This document shows positions 43,487-52,613 of a stretch of 64,000 nucleotides of DNA, in pieces. Under the pieces are notes generated by a model that saw only the letters and a program-made list of their open reading frames with translations, ran no database searches and was not told the origin of the DNA. The stretch's first letter is position 1, and every line of letters starts with the position of its first letter. The stretch lies in the NCBI RefSeq assembly GCF_011038885.2, contig NZ_CP064952.1, forward strand, positions 1,240,001 to 1,304,000. Reading direction: 5' to 3'. The DNA is from Schaalia sp. ZJ405. GTDB taxonomy: Bacteria > Actinomycetota > Actinomycetes > Actinomycetales > Actinomycetaceae. Made by a program: the position numbers and the translations under genes.

Positions 43487-44388
43487 CCGCGTTCCGCCAA
43501 ACGGTGATCAACCGGAATGTCGTCAACATTGATCCCGACCATTGCCTCTCCGAGGCCACGCGAGACCTCTGCGATGACGGAGGGATCGTCGTAGAAGGTT
43601 GTTGCCTTGACGATGGCTGCTGCTCTCTTCGCCGGATCACCCGACTTGAAAATTCCAGAGCCAACAAACACGCCCTCGGCACCCAGCTGCATCATCATCG
43701 CAGCGTCGGCCGGCGTTGCGATTCCACCTGCGGTGAAGAGAACAACGGGGAGGCGTCCTTCGCGAGCAACTTCCGCAACGAGTTCGTAGGGAGCCTGGAG
43801 TTCCTTTGCAGCAACGTAGAGTTCGTCTTCGGGCAGCGAGGTGAGGTGGCGAATTTCGTCACGAATTTTACGCATGTGCGTGGTCGCGTTCGACACGTCA
43901 CCCGTGCCTGCCTCACCCTTGGAGCGGATCATCGCCGCGCCCTCGTTAATGCGACGCAGCGCCTCACCGAGGTTCGTTGCCCCGCACACGAAAGGAACGG
44001 TGAACTGCCACTTGTCGATGTGGTGCTCGTAGTCCGCTGGCGTGAGAACCTCGGACTCGTCAATGTAGTCGACCCCCAGGGACTGCAAGACCTGGGCTTC
44101 AACAAAATGCCCGATCCGAGCTTTCGCCATTACGGGGATTGATACGGCGTTGATGATGCCGTCGATGAGATCGGGGTCGGACATGCGTGCGACACCGCCC
44201 TGAGCGCGGATATCCGCCGGAACGCGCTCAAGCGCCATGACCGCGACAGCTCCCGCGTCTTCAGCAATTTTCGCCTGCTCCGGCGTGACGACATCCATGA
44301 TGACGCCGCCCTTGAGCATCTGCGCCATGCCGCGCTTAACCTGCGGGGTTCCAACCTCGCGAGTGGACGTTGAGTCCGTCATGGTCAC
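43480..44388 (-). CDS. pdxS: PLP synthase lyase subunit PdxS
   Basis: Makes pyridoxal 5'-phosphate from ribose 5-phosphate, glyceraldehyde 3-phosphate and ammonia; forms a dodecamer with PdxT. 302 residues with [20 protein letters not shown], the active Lys in [29 protein letters not shown] and [21 protein letters not shown]. Four-base overlap with the upstream YebC-type gene. Confidence 0.97.
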   Translation of the reverse strand: MTMTDSTSTREVGTPQVKRGMAQMLKGGVIMDVVTPEQAKIAEDAGAVAVMALERVPADIRAQGGVARMSDPDLIDGIINAVSIPVMAKARIGHFVEAQVLQSLGVDYIDESEVLTPADYEHHIDKWQFTVPFVCGATNLGEALRRINEGAAMIRSKGEAGTGDVSNATTHMRKIRDEIRHLTSLPEDELYVAAKELQAPYELVAEVAREGRLPVVLFTAGGIATPADAAMMMQLGAEGVFVGSGIFKSGDPAKRAAAIVKATTFYDDPSVIAEVSRGLGEAMVGINVDDIPVDHRLAERGW

Positions 44389-45146
44389 TCCTCTTCCTCA
44401 AGCTGGGCACGAACCTCGTCACCAAGCGACATGTTCGTGTAGATATTTTGCACGTCGTCTGATTCCTCAAGGGCATCGATGAGTTTGCGCACCTTCAGTG
44501 CACCCTCAAGGTCAAGCTCAACTTCGGTCGAGGCAACGAATTGGACCTCGGCGGAGTCGTAGTCGATACCGGCTTCCTGCAAAGCGGTGCGCACAGCAAC
44601 AACATCTGCGGGTTCAGACTCAATGACGAATCCCTCACCCGTGTCTGTCACTTCCTCAGCTCCGGCATCGAGGACGGCCTCCATGATCGAGTCTTCGTCT
44701 ACACCGTCGGCTGCTGAGACTTCGATGACACCGCGACGCGAGAAAAGGTAGGACACCGATCCCGGGTCAGCCAGTGAGCCTCCGGAACGGGTAAAGCCCA
44801 AGCGAACGTCAGAGGCTGCGCGATTGCGGTTATCTGTCAAACATTCAACGAGGAAGGCAACGCCGTTGGGGCCGTAGCCTTCGTACATGATCGTCTCATA
44901 GGACGCTCCACCTGCTTCAGCACCGGAGCCTCGCTTGACCGCACGATCGATGTTGTCCGCAGGAACCGAGTTCTTCTTTGCCTTCTGGATCGCGTCGTAC
45001 AGGGTCGGGTTACCAGCGGGGTCTCCACCGCCGGTACGCGCCGCAACCTCAATGTTCTTGATGAGGCGCGCAAAGAGTTTGCCGCGTTTGGCGTCGATAG
45101 CAGCTTTCTTGTGCTTCGTGGTCGCCCACTTAGAGTGTCCCGACAT
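44385..45146 (-). CDS. yebC: YebC/PmpR-family protein
   Basis: About 253 residues, family of TACO1-like factors described either as transcription regulators or as translation factors at polyproline stalls. Starts [25 protein letters not shown], with [21 protein letters not shown] and the conserved [22 protein letters not shown]. The ATG at 45146 is chosen for GGGAG five bases upstream. It heads the yebC-pdxS-pdxT-ruvC-ruvA-ruvB unit; yebC beside ruvC is widely conserved. Confidence 0.95.
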   Translation of the reverse strand: MSGHSKWATTKHKKAAIDAKRGKLFARLIKNIEVAARTGGGDPAGNPTLYDAIQKAKKNSVPADNIDRAVKRGSGAEAGGASYETIMYEGYGPNGVAFLVECLTDNRNRAASDVRLGFTRSGGSLADPGSVSYLFSRRGVIEVSAADGVDEDSIMEAVLDAGAEEVTDTGEGFVIESEPADVVAVRTALQEAGIDYDSAEVQFVASTEVELDLEGALKVRKLIDALEESDDVQNIYTNMSLGDEVRAQLEEEE

Positions 45147-45274
45147 CAGTTCTCCCTTAGGGGGTTGATTGCATTCCACGCCAGTTTAGCGCCGACAGAC
45201 CAAATCCCCGATGTTACGGATGCCCAGTGGGACACAGTGACAGAAAATGTGTGCGTTGCCACGTGTTGCGACAT

Positions 45275-45763
45275 TTACGGGTCAACGTGGAAGACTTCGA
45301 GGTCGCAGGGCCGATCTCCCAGGTCAGCCCACTCTCCCTCGAAAGTCAGGCACAGCGCCGTCGCCGTTGCCACACCCCAGGTGAGGTGGGAACGCTGGGC
45401 CGGGGCAACCAGTCCAACTCCGGCAAGTCCGATCGTTGGTTCATGCCCCACGATCATTGTGCTCTGGCCCGAGAACTCCCGAGCGCACGTGAGAACATAG
45501 GGAACATCCGCTAAGTACAAACCGCTATCGGATCGCGAATGACCAACGGTGAGGTGAGACGCCATCTCATCGAATGTCTCTTGGGCACGCCGAGCAGATG
45601 AATAAACTGCCTCGTCAATACGCGGAAAAACTTTCCCAAGCTCAGCTCCCAGGCGATTGGCCTGAACCCGACCCCGAGAACTTAAGGGACGCTCACGGTC
45701 AACAGCACCGTGAGCGGCCTGAGCGTGTCGGACGAGGATGAGGCGGCGCATCGTCGTAGTCAT
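45275..45763 (-). CDS. SixA-like histidine phosphatase
   Basis: About 162 residues with the branch motif LILVRHAQAAHG and a second catalytic His in MIVGHEPTIG, the short SixA layout. SixA of E. coli removes phosphate from phospho-histidine of signalling proteins; here the substrate is unknown. The start is uncertain: 45763 (MTTTMRRLI), 45751 and 45784 are possible and none has a clear ribosome site. Divergent from the small Cys-rich gene at 45801. Confidence 0.88.
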   Translation of the reverse strand: MTTTMRRLILVRHAQAAHGAVDRERPLSSRGRVQANRLGAELGKVFPRIDEAVYSSARRAQETFDEMASHLTVGHSRSDSGLYLADVPYVLTCAREFSGQSTMIVGHEPTIGLAGVGLVAPAQRSHLTWGVATATALCLTFEGEWADLGDRPCDLEVFHVDP

Positions 45764-45800
45764 AGTGCGAGGGTACAGTGTCACCGGAAAGAAGGTCGAG

Positions 45801-46022
45801 ATGTCTTTAGCTCACGGGCCCGACGAGGGCGTCTGTGCCTCTCGCGGATGCGAGAATCCAGCAACGATCGTCATCGCGTGGCACAACCCCGCAAATCCGC
45901 GCAAAAGAACGAAGGAATGGTTTTCGTGCGACGACCACGAAGAGTCCTTCATGAATTACCTGACCTATCGGGCTTTCCCCTACGAGATTCGGCCCTATAC
46001 GACACCGAAACCCTTGAGTTAG
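45801..46022 (+). CDS. small Cys-containing protein of unknown function, 73 aa
   Basis: Not recognised by name. Starts MSLAHGPDEGVCASRGCENPA with AAGG six bases upstream; a longer frame from 45738 overlaps the divergent phosphatase and lacks a ribosome site. Potential metal ligands are C-x4-C near the N-terminus and C-x2-H in WFSCDDHEESF. The spacing resembles a treble-clef or rubredoxin-like zinc site. The rest (NYLTYRAFPYEIRPYTTPK) is compact with many aromatic residues. It lies just ahead of the secreted FG-GAP gene but is separated from it by its own stop and 46 bases. Confidence 0.75.
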   Translation: MSLAHGPDEGVCASRGCENPATIVIAWHNPANPRKRTKEWFSCDDHEESFMNYLTYRAFPYEIRPYTTPKPLS

Positions 46023-46068
46023 ACTCTGGGTAACCCTTCTATTGATCACGACTGACCAAGGTTGTTCT

Positions 46069-48642
46069 ATGCACCATTGTGACCACACAGGCAGTACCCG
46101 TTTGAGATCCGCCATACGCTGCGTCAGCGCAGCGGTTTTCGCGGCCATCATTGCCTGCACGGGTGCATATATTCCGGCCTCCGCCTCCCCGGCACACACA
46201 TCCGGCACTGATCTCGCAGCCGCAAGCTCGTCCTCGTTCATTTCCGCGACACCCAGGGCAACTGCACAGGGACTGACCGTGTCACCGGCGACGCAGATCG
46301 GCCAGGGATGGAAACCCCAGACTACGTTCTCTCTGGGTGATTTCAACGGGGATGGCCGCCCCGACCTGGGTCTCATCGTGCCCAACGGACAGCTGCGGAT
46401 GTACGCCCGAACATCAACAACGCGATTCGCGACGCCGCGGACAATCGGCCAGGGATGGTCACCGTACACGGTCCTGGGCACCTCCGATTGGAACTCCGAC
46501 TCAGCTCCCGACATCATCGCCTTCGACTCCGCTGGCCGGCTCTTTGCCTACCTGGGCAACGGACGCGGAGCTTTTCAAGGACGCGTCCAGATCGGCCAGG
46601 GATGGAAAGGGTTCTCCTCTGTCACCCTTGTATCAGCCAGCGTCGGACAGCGCACACGCATCCTCGCGACCACGTCAGCAGGGGTGACGCGGCAGTATGT
46701 CTCCAACGGTAAGGGAAGCTGGCTGGATCCAGTCACTGTGAAACCACCCGTGTCGACGGCCAATGCGATCTCCTGGCCGGGGAATGCGAAAGGCTCCACG
46801 CTGTCTGTCCTGGCTGCCACGGGAAGCAAGCTCTCAGCCCTGATGGTCAATGACCGGCAGTGGAGCGTGGACTCCACAGCGACACTTCCGCTGAGCAACG
46901 CCCGGCTCGTTGATGTTCAAGGCACCTCCGCTGGGGCAACCCTCACCGTGGTGACCTCGGCGGGTACCCTCCACGCTGTCACCGTGTCTCTTCGCGCAGA
47001 AAAGCCAGCTCCAACGCCTCCTCCAGTTCCCGAGGCACCGGCTGGCCCCCGCACGGCCACCCCCGTTGCTTCGACCGTTGCCTCCGTTTCTTCGGCGCAG
47101 CGCGGAGTTGGATGGCCCGCCTCCGGTGCCGTTCACATGGGTGACTTCAACCGCGATGGCTTCGACGACCTCGGACTCATCATGTCCAACGGAGAGTTCT
47201 ACGCCTACTACGGCACTGCCACTGGTGGATTCAGCGGAAGAACACTCATCGGGGTTGGATGGTCCGGACTGTCATTCGTTCAAGGCGGAGTTGACGTTAC
47301 CGGCGATGGAACACCGGATGTTATTGCCTGTACCCCCAACGGGGAACTCGTGGTGTACACGGGCAGGGGTGATGGACGTTTCGGCGCTCGCATCCAGATC
47401 GGACACGGATGGACACAGGCTCAGTCCATTCTGCTCCTGCGTAACGGCCCCAATGGAAAACCCGCCGTGCTCTTCACACGAACCAATGGAAGAACTTTCC
47501 TCTACCAGATGAACGGACGCAGTGGGTTCACTGGCACAGTGGAACTCTCATCCTCAGATTCTCGGATCGGTACTGCACTGCGCAGCGACGACTGGAATAA
47601 AGATGGCCGATCCGACCTGCTGCTGCGCGGATCAGACGGCAGCCTAAACGTCTTATTCCAATCTCCGTCCGGTGAGTTCGACACCCTGGCACGCATTGGG
47701 CAGGGATGGAACGGAATGCGCTCCATCATCTCAGCAGATGTCACCGCAACGTCGAACAGAATCTACGCAATCGATGGCAGCGGACGTTTGTACGCCTACG
47801 ATTTCCGATCCAACGCAACTCCTCGCGGTTTCGTGCCAACACCTCCTGCTCTTGCGGCACCGAACCAGCCAAGCACACCAACGAATCCGGCAGCTCCAAG
47901 CACTCCGTCAACTCCGAATGCTCCCTCAACCCAGTACAAGGGACATACATTCGCGGCCGGAAATATCATTTCCGACGCGGAGTTCTTCACGCCGGGAACA
48001 ATGAGCGTCCAGGAGATCCGCGATTTCCTCGCATCGAAGAATCCGAATTGTCGGCCGGGTGCGGATGGGGCCGCATGCCTCAAGGACTACCGGACCACAA
48101 CGACGCAGATGGACACCGCCTATTGCGCTCCCTACACCCCGGGAACGAACGAGGACGCAGCGACGATCATTTCTAAGTCAGCAACCGCGTGCTCGATCAA
48201 TCCGAAGGTTCTCATCGTTCTTCTGCAAAAGGAACAGGGACTGGTCACCGCGTCGGGCCCCTCGCTCAACATGACGCGCTACACGAAGGCCACGGGATTC
48301 CGTTGCCCAGACGGCGCCCCCTGCGATCCGACGTACGCGGGGCTTGCCTCCCAGGTGTACTACGCGGCATCACGCTACGTTGAGTACGGTGCCCGTCCCG
48401 AGGCATTCCGTTTCAGGGCCGGGGGAACGTATTCGATTGCGTACACAACGAATGCCGCGTGCGGCACAACGCAGGTGACCATCGCGAATCGTGCGACCGC
48501 TGCCCTGTACAACTACACTCCCTACGTTCCCAACGCCGCAGCCCTTGCGAACATCACAGGAACAGGAAACTCGTGTTCGTCATACGGGAACCGTAACTTC
48601 TGGCGCAACTACATCGACTGGTTCGGGTCGACGGGAGTCTGA
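46069..48642 (+). CDS. secreted FG-GAP (IGQGW) repeat protein with lysozyme-like C-terminal domain
   Basis: Exported protein of about 857 residues. A signal peptide (about 1-45, core VSAAVFAAIIACTGAYI, likely cut after PASA) is followed by two blocks of FG-GAP/VCBS propeller repeats of about 48 residues. Each has an acidic DxNxDxxxD loop (GDFNGDGRPDLGL, SDWNSDSAPDII, GDFNRDGFDDLGL, DDWNKDGRSDLLL) and a IGQGW-like turn, seven in all. Two Pro/Ala/Thr-rich linkers separate the parts. The last 230 residues form a Cys-containing globular domain starting NIISDAEFFTPG. Its helix KVLIVLLQKEQGLVT resembles the catalytic Glu helix of lytic transglycosylases. No LPxTG or lysin motif is visible. AAGG lies seven bases before the chosen ATG. 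Role inferred: cell-surface or wall-active protein. Confidence 0.85.
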   Translation: MHHCDHTGSTRLRSAIRCVSAAVFAAIIACTGAYIPASASPAHTSGTDLAAASSSSFISATPRATAQGLTVSPATQIGQGWKPQTTFSLGDFNGDGRPDLGLIVPNGQLRMYARTSTTRFATPRTIGQGWSPYTVLGTSDWNSDSAPDIIAFDSAGRLFAYLGNGRGAFQGRVQIGQGWKGFSSVTLVSASVGQRTRILATTSAGVTRQYVSNGKGSWLDPVTVKPPVSTANAISWPGNAKGSTLSVLAATGSKLSALMVNDRQWSVDSTATLPLSNARLVDVQGTSAGATLTVVTSAGTLHAVTVSLRAEKPAPTPPPVPEAPAGPRTATPVASTVASVSSAQRGVGWPASGAVHMGDFNRDGFDDLGLIMSNGEFYAYYGTATGGFSGRTLIGVGWSGLSFVQGGVDVTGDGTPDVIACTPNGELVVYTGRGDGRFGARIQIGHGWTQAQSILLLRNGPNGKPAVLFTRTNGRTFLYQMNGRSGFTGTVELSSSDSRIGTALRSDDWNKDGRSDLLLRGSDGSLNVLFQSPSGEFDTLARIGQGWNGMRSIISADVTATSNRIYAIDGSGRLYAYDFRSNATPRGFVPTPPALAAPNQPSTPTNPAAPSTPSTPNAPSTQYKGHTFAAGNIISDAEFFTPGTMSVQEIRDFLASKNPNCRPGADGAACLKDYRTTTTQMDTAYCAPYTPGTNEDAATIISKSATACSINPKVLIVLLQKEQGLVTASGPSLNMTRYTKATGFRCPDGAPCDPTYAGLASQVYYAASRYVEYGARPEAFRFRAGGTYSIAYTTNAACGTTQVTIANRATAALYNYTPYVPNAAALANITGTGNSCSSYGNRNFWRNYIDWFGSTGV

Positions 48643-48651
48643 CACAACGGG

Positions 48652-48677
48652 TGACCCGGGGTTCCTTCCCCGGGTCA
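48652..48677 (+). terminator. terminator of the FG-GAP protein gene
   Basis: TGACCCGGGG and CCCCGGGTCA form a perfect 10-bp stem with a six-base loop, nine bases past the stop codon, followed by TCTCCTATT. Confidence 0.75.
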
Positions 48678-48937
48678 TCTCCTATTGCACCACTGAAACG
48701 AAAGATGATGTAGTGAAAAGAACCGCGCGGATCATCACGGTTCGTTGATCACCGGATCTAACAAGTTCGCTGGCCGTGGCAAAAGTCGCAATCCTCGCAG
48801 GCACATACACGTTGACGATGCGGTGTCCTGCTGCCACGGCAGGAGAGTCTCGCCTCAACCGATGTCACTCATCGATGAGTTCTTTCTCCTACAGGTCGAG
48901 GTGCACTGCCCTGCGTTGGGGGGTGAGCTACGAAGCG
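48678..48937. other. non-coding stretch between convergent genes, 260 bp
   Basis: Nothing recognised; open frames crossing it run antisense into the phosphatase gene and lack support. Confidence 0.45.
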
Positions 48938-49612
48938 TCAGTCCCACGCCTCAACGGGCGCGTCATTCCACGTGAGTGCCGTCAGAGAGCCAAGAAGGTC
49001 ATCGGGATGCGAAAATACCCGGTCAACCGGCCACTGGAGAACAACGGTTTTCGTGTTCTCCATGAAATGACGGATCACCACTTCAGCGCTGATGTTGTGG
49101 GCAAGCGAACTCGCAAGCAGACGAAGCAGCGCACCGTGAGCAACAACAACGCCTACGCCTTCACGAGGATCGACCCGGCGGGCGTGCTCCATGACCTCAA
49201 GGATCACCGGGTATGCGCGGGCAAGAACTTCGCGTCCTGTCTCTCCCCCTGGCATCCGCACGTCAAGTTCCCCGCGACACCAGCGGGCGATCGGTTCAAC
49301 GTAGTGTTCTCCCGAGACGATGCCCCTGTTCATTTCGATGTCACCCGAGCGGATTTCACGCACTCCCGGCCGGATCAGCGGAGTCAAGCCGTAGCGTTGC
49401 GCGAGAGGAGCAGCGGTCATTTTGGTGCGTGTCAGGCCCGAAAGTGCTATTGCCGAGGGCGGGGCTGCAATCTCACGTTCCCAGCGGTTCGCCAACGCTC
49501 GCGCCTGTTCCTGGCCCTTGGGGGTCAGTGGGAGCCCGGGGCGTATGGTGTCGAGGGCGCCTAAACGATTGGCAGGGGTCTGTCCGTGTCGTACAAGAAC
49601 AAGTGTCATCAT
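48938..49612 (-). CDS. histidine phosphatase superfamily protein (phosphoglycerate mutase-like)
   Basis: 224 residues with the phospho-His motif LVLVRHGQTPANR, the acidic GLPLTPKGQEQA, Arg in LSGLTRTKMTA, and the second His in GVVVAHGALLRLL. This is the broad cobC/GpmB-like group acting on small phosphates or sugars; the substrate cannot be told. It is placed downstream of glnE in the same direction with a 76-bp gap. Confidence 0.9.
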   Translation of the reverse strand: MMTLVLVRHGQTPANRLGALDTIRPGLPLTPKGQEQARALANRWEREIAAPPSAIALSGLTRTKMTAAPLAQRYGLTPLIRPGVREIRSGDIEMNRGIVSGEHYVEPIARWCRGELDVRMPGGETGREVLARAYPVILEVMEHARRVDPREGVGVVVAHGALLRLLASSLAHNISAEVVIRHFMENTKTVVLQWPVDRVFSHPDDLLGSLTALTWNDAPVEAWD

Positions 49613-49688
49613 CAGGGGTGTTTACTCCGATACATTCTGCGTGGCAGTCCACGCGTTACGCCGTGCCTGGTTCGCTGTGGTTCCAGTT

Positions 49689-52613
49689 TTACTCCCAAAA
49701 CACGCGGTCCATGACGGCGCGGGCACGGCGGGCCGCGCGCAGCCATTCGTCTTCGAGATCATTTTCGCGTCCCTGCGAATACCCCATGAGGCGTGCCAGG
49801 GGAATGAAGTCTTTTGTTTCGCGCGGAAGCATGTCAATGCGCGGCCCCGACATCCGTCCGGACGCCAAGACATTTCCCGCGCGGATGCGCGAAGCGAGTT
49901 CCCACGCGTTCAACAGGTCATTCCCGTCGTCCGTGCTCAACGTCCCGGCATCCACGAGAGCAGAAATGGCATCGACAGTCGACGGCGTCCGCAGCGCCTC
50001 ATTGTCACCGGCTTCACGCAGTTGAAGTAACTGCACCACCCATTCAACATCTGTCAGGCCACCGGGTCCGAGCTTGACGTGACGGGCGGGTTCGGCGCCT
50101 CGTGGGAGACGTTCTGTTTCCATCCGTGCTTTGAGTAGACGGATGTCGGTGAGTTCCTTGTGGGTCAGTGGCTGACCGTAGCGCACAGCATCGACGCATT
50201 CGATGAATTCGTTGATCAGGTCATGGGGACCGGCAACGGGCCGCGAGCGCAGGAGGGCCTGGCGTTCCCATGTGGCCGCCCACTTCGCGTAGTAGTCGCC
50301 GTAGGATTCCACGGTTCGGGTCATCGGTCCGGATTTGCCTTCGGGCCGTAAATTGAGGTCAAGTTCAATGCTCATGTCATTTGTTGTGGCACCCAGGAGA
50401 GATTTCATCGTGTTGATGACGTGGGTGGCCACGGCCGCTGCCTGTGATTGGTCAACCCCGTTGTGTGCCCGATGAACCGCGATGATATCCGCATCGGACG
50501 CATATGACGGTTCGCGGCCACCGTATCTGCCCATCGCAACGATGCCGACATCAACAACGCCGATGGCCTCGCATTCACGCATGGCGATTTCAAGGGCGCC
50601 TGTCAGCGCAGCATCGGCTCCGTCGCAGATCTGAGGTCGGCGAGCGTGGATCCCATTGATTGAATCGTCGAGGCCGTTGCGCAGCAGTTCTCTCGTGCGT
50701 ACGGCGCGAACACGGGCCGCTGCGTCGTGTGGGTCCGGATGTCTCGAAATGAGCGACGCCACTTCGCTGTGAAGGCGTTGAACTGGAGGGGATTCGAGGA
50801 GGGCGTTGTCATCAAGCCACGCGATCGCCTCGGGTCGGCGTGAGAGTGCCTCGGCCACCCACCGGGAATTGGGGAGAACCTGGCACAGACGTTGGGCGGC
50901 AACACCTGAGTCGCGTAGCAATGCGAGGTACCAGTGTGAATCCCCGATTTGTTCGGACACTGCGCGGAAATTCAACAGTCCCAGATCCGGGTCGGCTCCG
51001 TGAGCGAGCCATGAAATAAACACGGGGAGCAGGTGGCGTTGAATCATTGCGCGCCGAGATGTTCCCGTGGTCAGGGCTCGGATGTGGGTCAGGGCTCCGG
51101 CTGGATCAACGTATCCGATGACTTTGAGGCGATCCTGCGCGGCATCCTGGTCCAGTGATGCTTCATCTGCGCTCAGTTGTGATGTCGCCATGACGATTGG
51201 ACGGTAGAACATATCTTCGTGCAGGCTACGCACCCGTGTGCGCACGCGGTCTAATTCCGCGTGGAGTGCATCAGCGTCGAAGAATTTCTCTGGGTCGATT
51301 GCTCGGCCCATGACGTGCAGGTCGTGGGGGTTTGTGGGGATGAGGTGTGTGCGGCGCATACGCGGCAGTTGAGCGCGATGTTCAGCGAGCCTAAGGAAGC
51401 GATAGCAGTGAGCAAGTTCTGCCGCGTCATGCCGGGCGATATAGCCGCCGTTGGCGAGGGCTCCGATTGCTTCCAGTGTTGAGCGTACGCGTAGGGATTC
51501 ATCCGTTCGTCCGTGGACGAGTTGGAGGAGCTGCACGGTGAATTCGACGTCGCGTAGTCCGCCTCTGCCGAGTTTGATCTCTCTGTCGATGTCTTGACGG
51601 GGAATATGATCTTCCACGCGCCGACGCATGAGGCGCGCGGATTCAACGAAACCGTCGTGCGAGGCCGCGTCCCAGATGAAGGGTGAGGCTGCTGCCTCGA
51701 AACGCTGTCCCAGTGTCGGATCTCCCGCGCAGGCGCGTGCCTTGAGAAGTGCTTGGAATTCCCAGGTTTGCGCCCATTGACGCCAATACGCCTCGTAGGA
51801 TTCAACGGTGCGGACAAGCACTCCGTGTCGCCCTTCCGGGCGGAGATTGGCGTCCAATGTCCACAGCGGTGGTTCCGCTCCGGGCCCCGAACATGCCCCC
51901 GCCAAATGGGCGGCGAGGCGGGTGCCGAGTTCCACCGATTCACGGTCGTCGGACTCAATGACGTAGACGACGTCAACATCTGAGACGTAGTTCAGCTCCT
52001 GAGCACCAGTTTTGCCCATCGCGATGACAGCAAAGGGGATCTGGCCGTGAGGATCTACGGATCGCCGGGCAAGCGCCAGGGCAGCCTCAAGTGCAGCATC
52101 GGCAAGTTCTGCCATGCGCCGTCCAACCTCGGGCATGTGCTCCAACGGGTCGGTGCTTGTCACGTCATCGGCCACGATGTCCAGGAGAATCTGCCTGTAT
52201 GCTCGGCGCAGATCATCGGCGTTTGCTTGCGCTGAGGCAACAGGAACCGCTGCCAGGGGGTCAGCTCCAACAGCGTGAAGCAGAAGAGTCCGCGAGGGTC
52301 CCGGTTCGACCCAGAGGGCGCGTGCTCTCTGGGAGGGATGCGCAATGAGATAGTCACCCAGGTTCGCCGAGGCTCCGAGGACGCCGAGGAGTCGTTCAAG
52401 TTTGCGATGATCGGCGCGTCCAAAAGACCCGAGAATTTCCGGGTGAGCTTCGTGCAAGCGTGATGCCTGGAGGATCGCCAGATCTGGATCAGCGCAGGTC
52501 CGAAGAATTGCCAGCCACTCGTCCTCGTCTCCTGGGATTTCCTCAAGGAATTCGGCTCCACGCTGGGAATCACCCACTCCGATGGACCGCAGCGCGTGTG
52601 CTTGAGTGCGCAT
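49689..52613 (-). CDS. glnE: bifunctional glutamine synthetase adenylyltransferase/deadenylase
   Basis: Adds and removes AMP on glutamine synthetase according to nitrogen state. About 974 residues, normal for the family, with two nucleotidyltransferase halves. The first has GKTGAQELNYVSDVDVVYV and LRPEGRHGVLVRTVESYEAY; the second has GRYGGREPSYASDADIIAV and LRPEGKSGPMTRTVESY. Each half has a following regulatory helical domain (LGRGGLRDVEFTVQLLQL and LGPGGLTDVEWVVQLLQL). The ATG at 52613 is chosen: it overlaps the glnA stop by one base (TAATG) and has AAGG seven bases upstream. A coding copy of the ACGAGGACGAG word is at 52518. Confidence 0.96.
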   Translation of the reverse strand: MRTQAHALRSIGVGDSQRGAEFLEEIPGDEDEWLAILRTCADPDLAILQASRLHEAHPEILGSFGRADHRKLERLLGVLGASANLGDYLIAHPSQRARALWVEPGPSRTLLLHAVGADPLAAVPVASAQANADDLRRAYRQILLDIVADDVTSTDPLEHMPEVGRRMAELADAALEAALALARRSVDPHGQIPFAVIAMGKTGAQELNYVSDVDVVYVIESDDRESVELGTRLAAHLAGACSGPGAEPPLWTLDANLRPEGRHGVLVRTVESYEAYWRQWAQTWEFQALLKARACAGDPTLGQRFEAAASPFIWDAASHDGFVESARLMRRRVEDHIPRQDIDREIKLGRGGLRDVEFTVQLLQLVHGRTDESLRVRSTLEAIGALANGGYIARHDAAELAHCYRFLRLAEHRAQLPRMRRTHLIPTNPHDLHVMGRAIDPEKFFDADALHAELDRVRTRVRSLHEDMFYRPIVMATSQLSADEASLDQDAAQDRLKVIGYVDPAGALTHIRALTTGTSRRAMIQRHLLPVFISWLAHGADPDLGLLNFRAVSEQIGDSHWYLALLRDSGVAAQRLCQVLPNSRWVAEALSRRPEAIAWLDDNALLESPPVQRLHSEVASLISRHPDPHDAAARVRAVRTRELLRNGLDDSINGIHARRPQICDGADAALTGALEIAMRECEAIGVVDVGIVAMGRYGGREPSYASDADIIAVHRAHNGVDQSQAAAVATHVINTMKSLLGATTNDMSIELDLNLRPEGKSGPMTRTVESYGDYYAKWAATWERQALLRSRPVAGPHDLINEFIECVDAVRYGQPLTHKELTDIRLLKARMETERLPRGAEPARHVKLGPGGLTDVEWVVQLLQLREAGDNEALRTPSTVDAISALVDAGTLSTDDGNDLLNAWELASRIRAGNVLASGRMSGPRIDMLPRETKDFIPLARLMGYSQGRENDLEDEWLRAARRARAVMDRVFWE

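Noticed and set aside
48776..49564. A 262-codon plus-strand frame after the FG-GAP gene
   Set aside because: Its main part is antisense to the histidine phosphatase gene; the first part has no known features.
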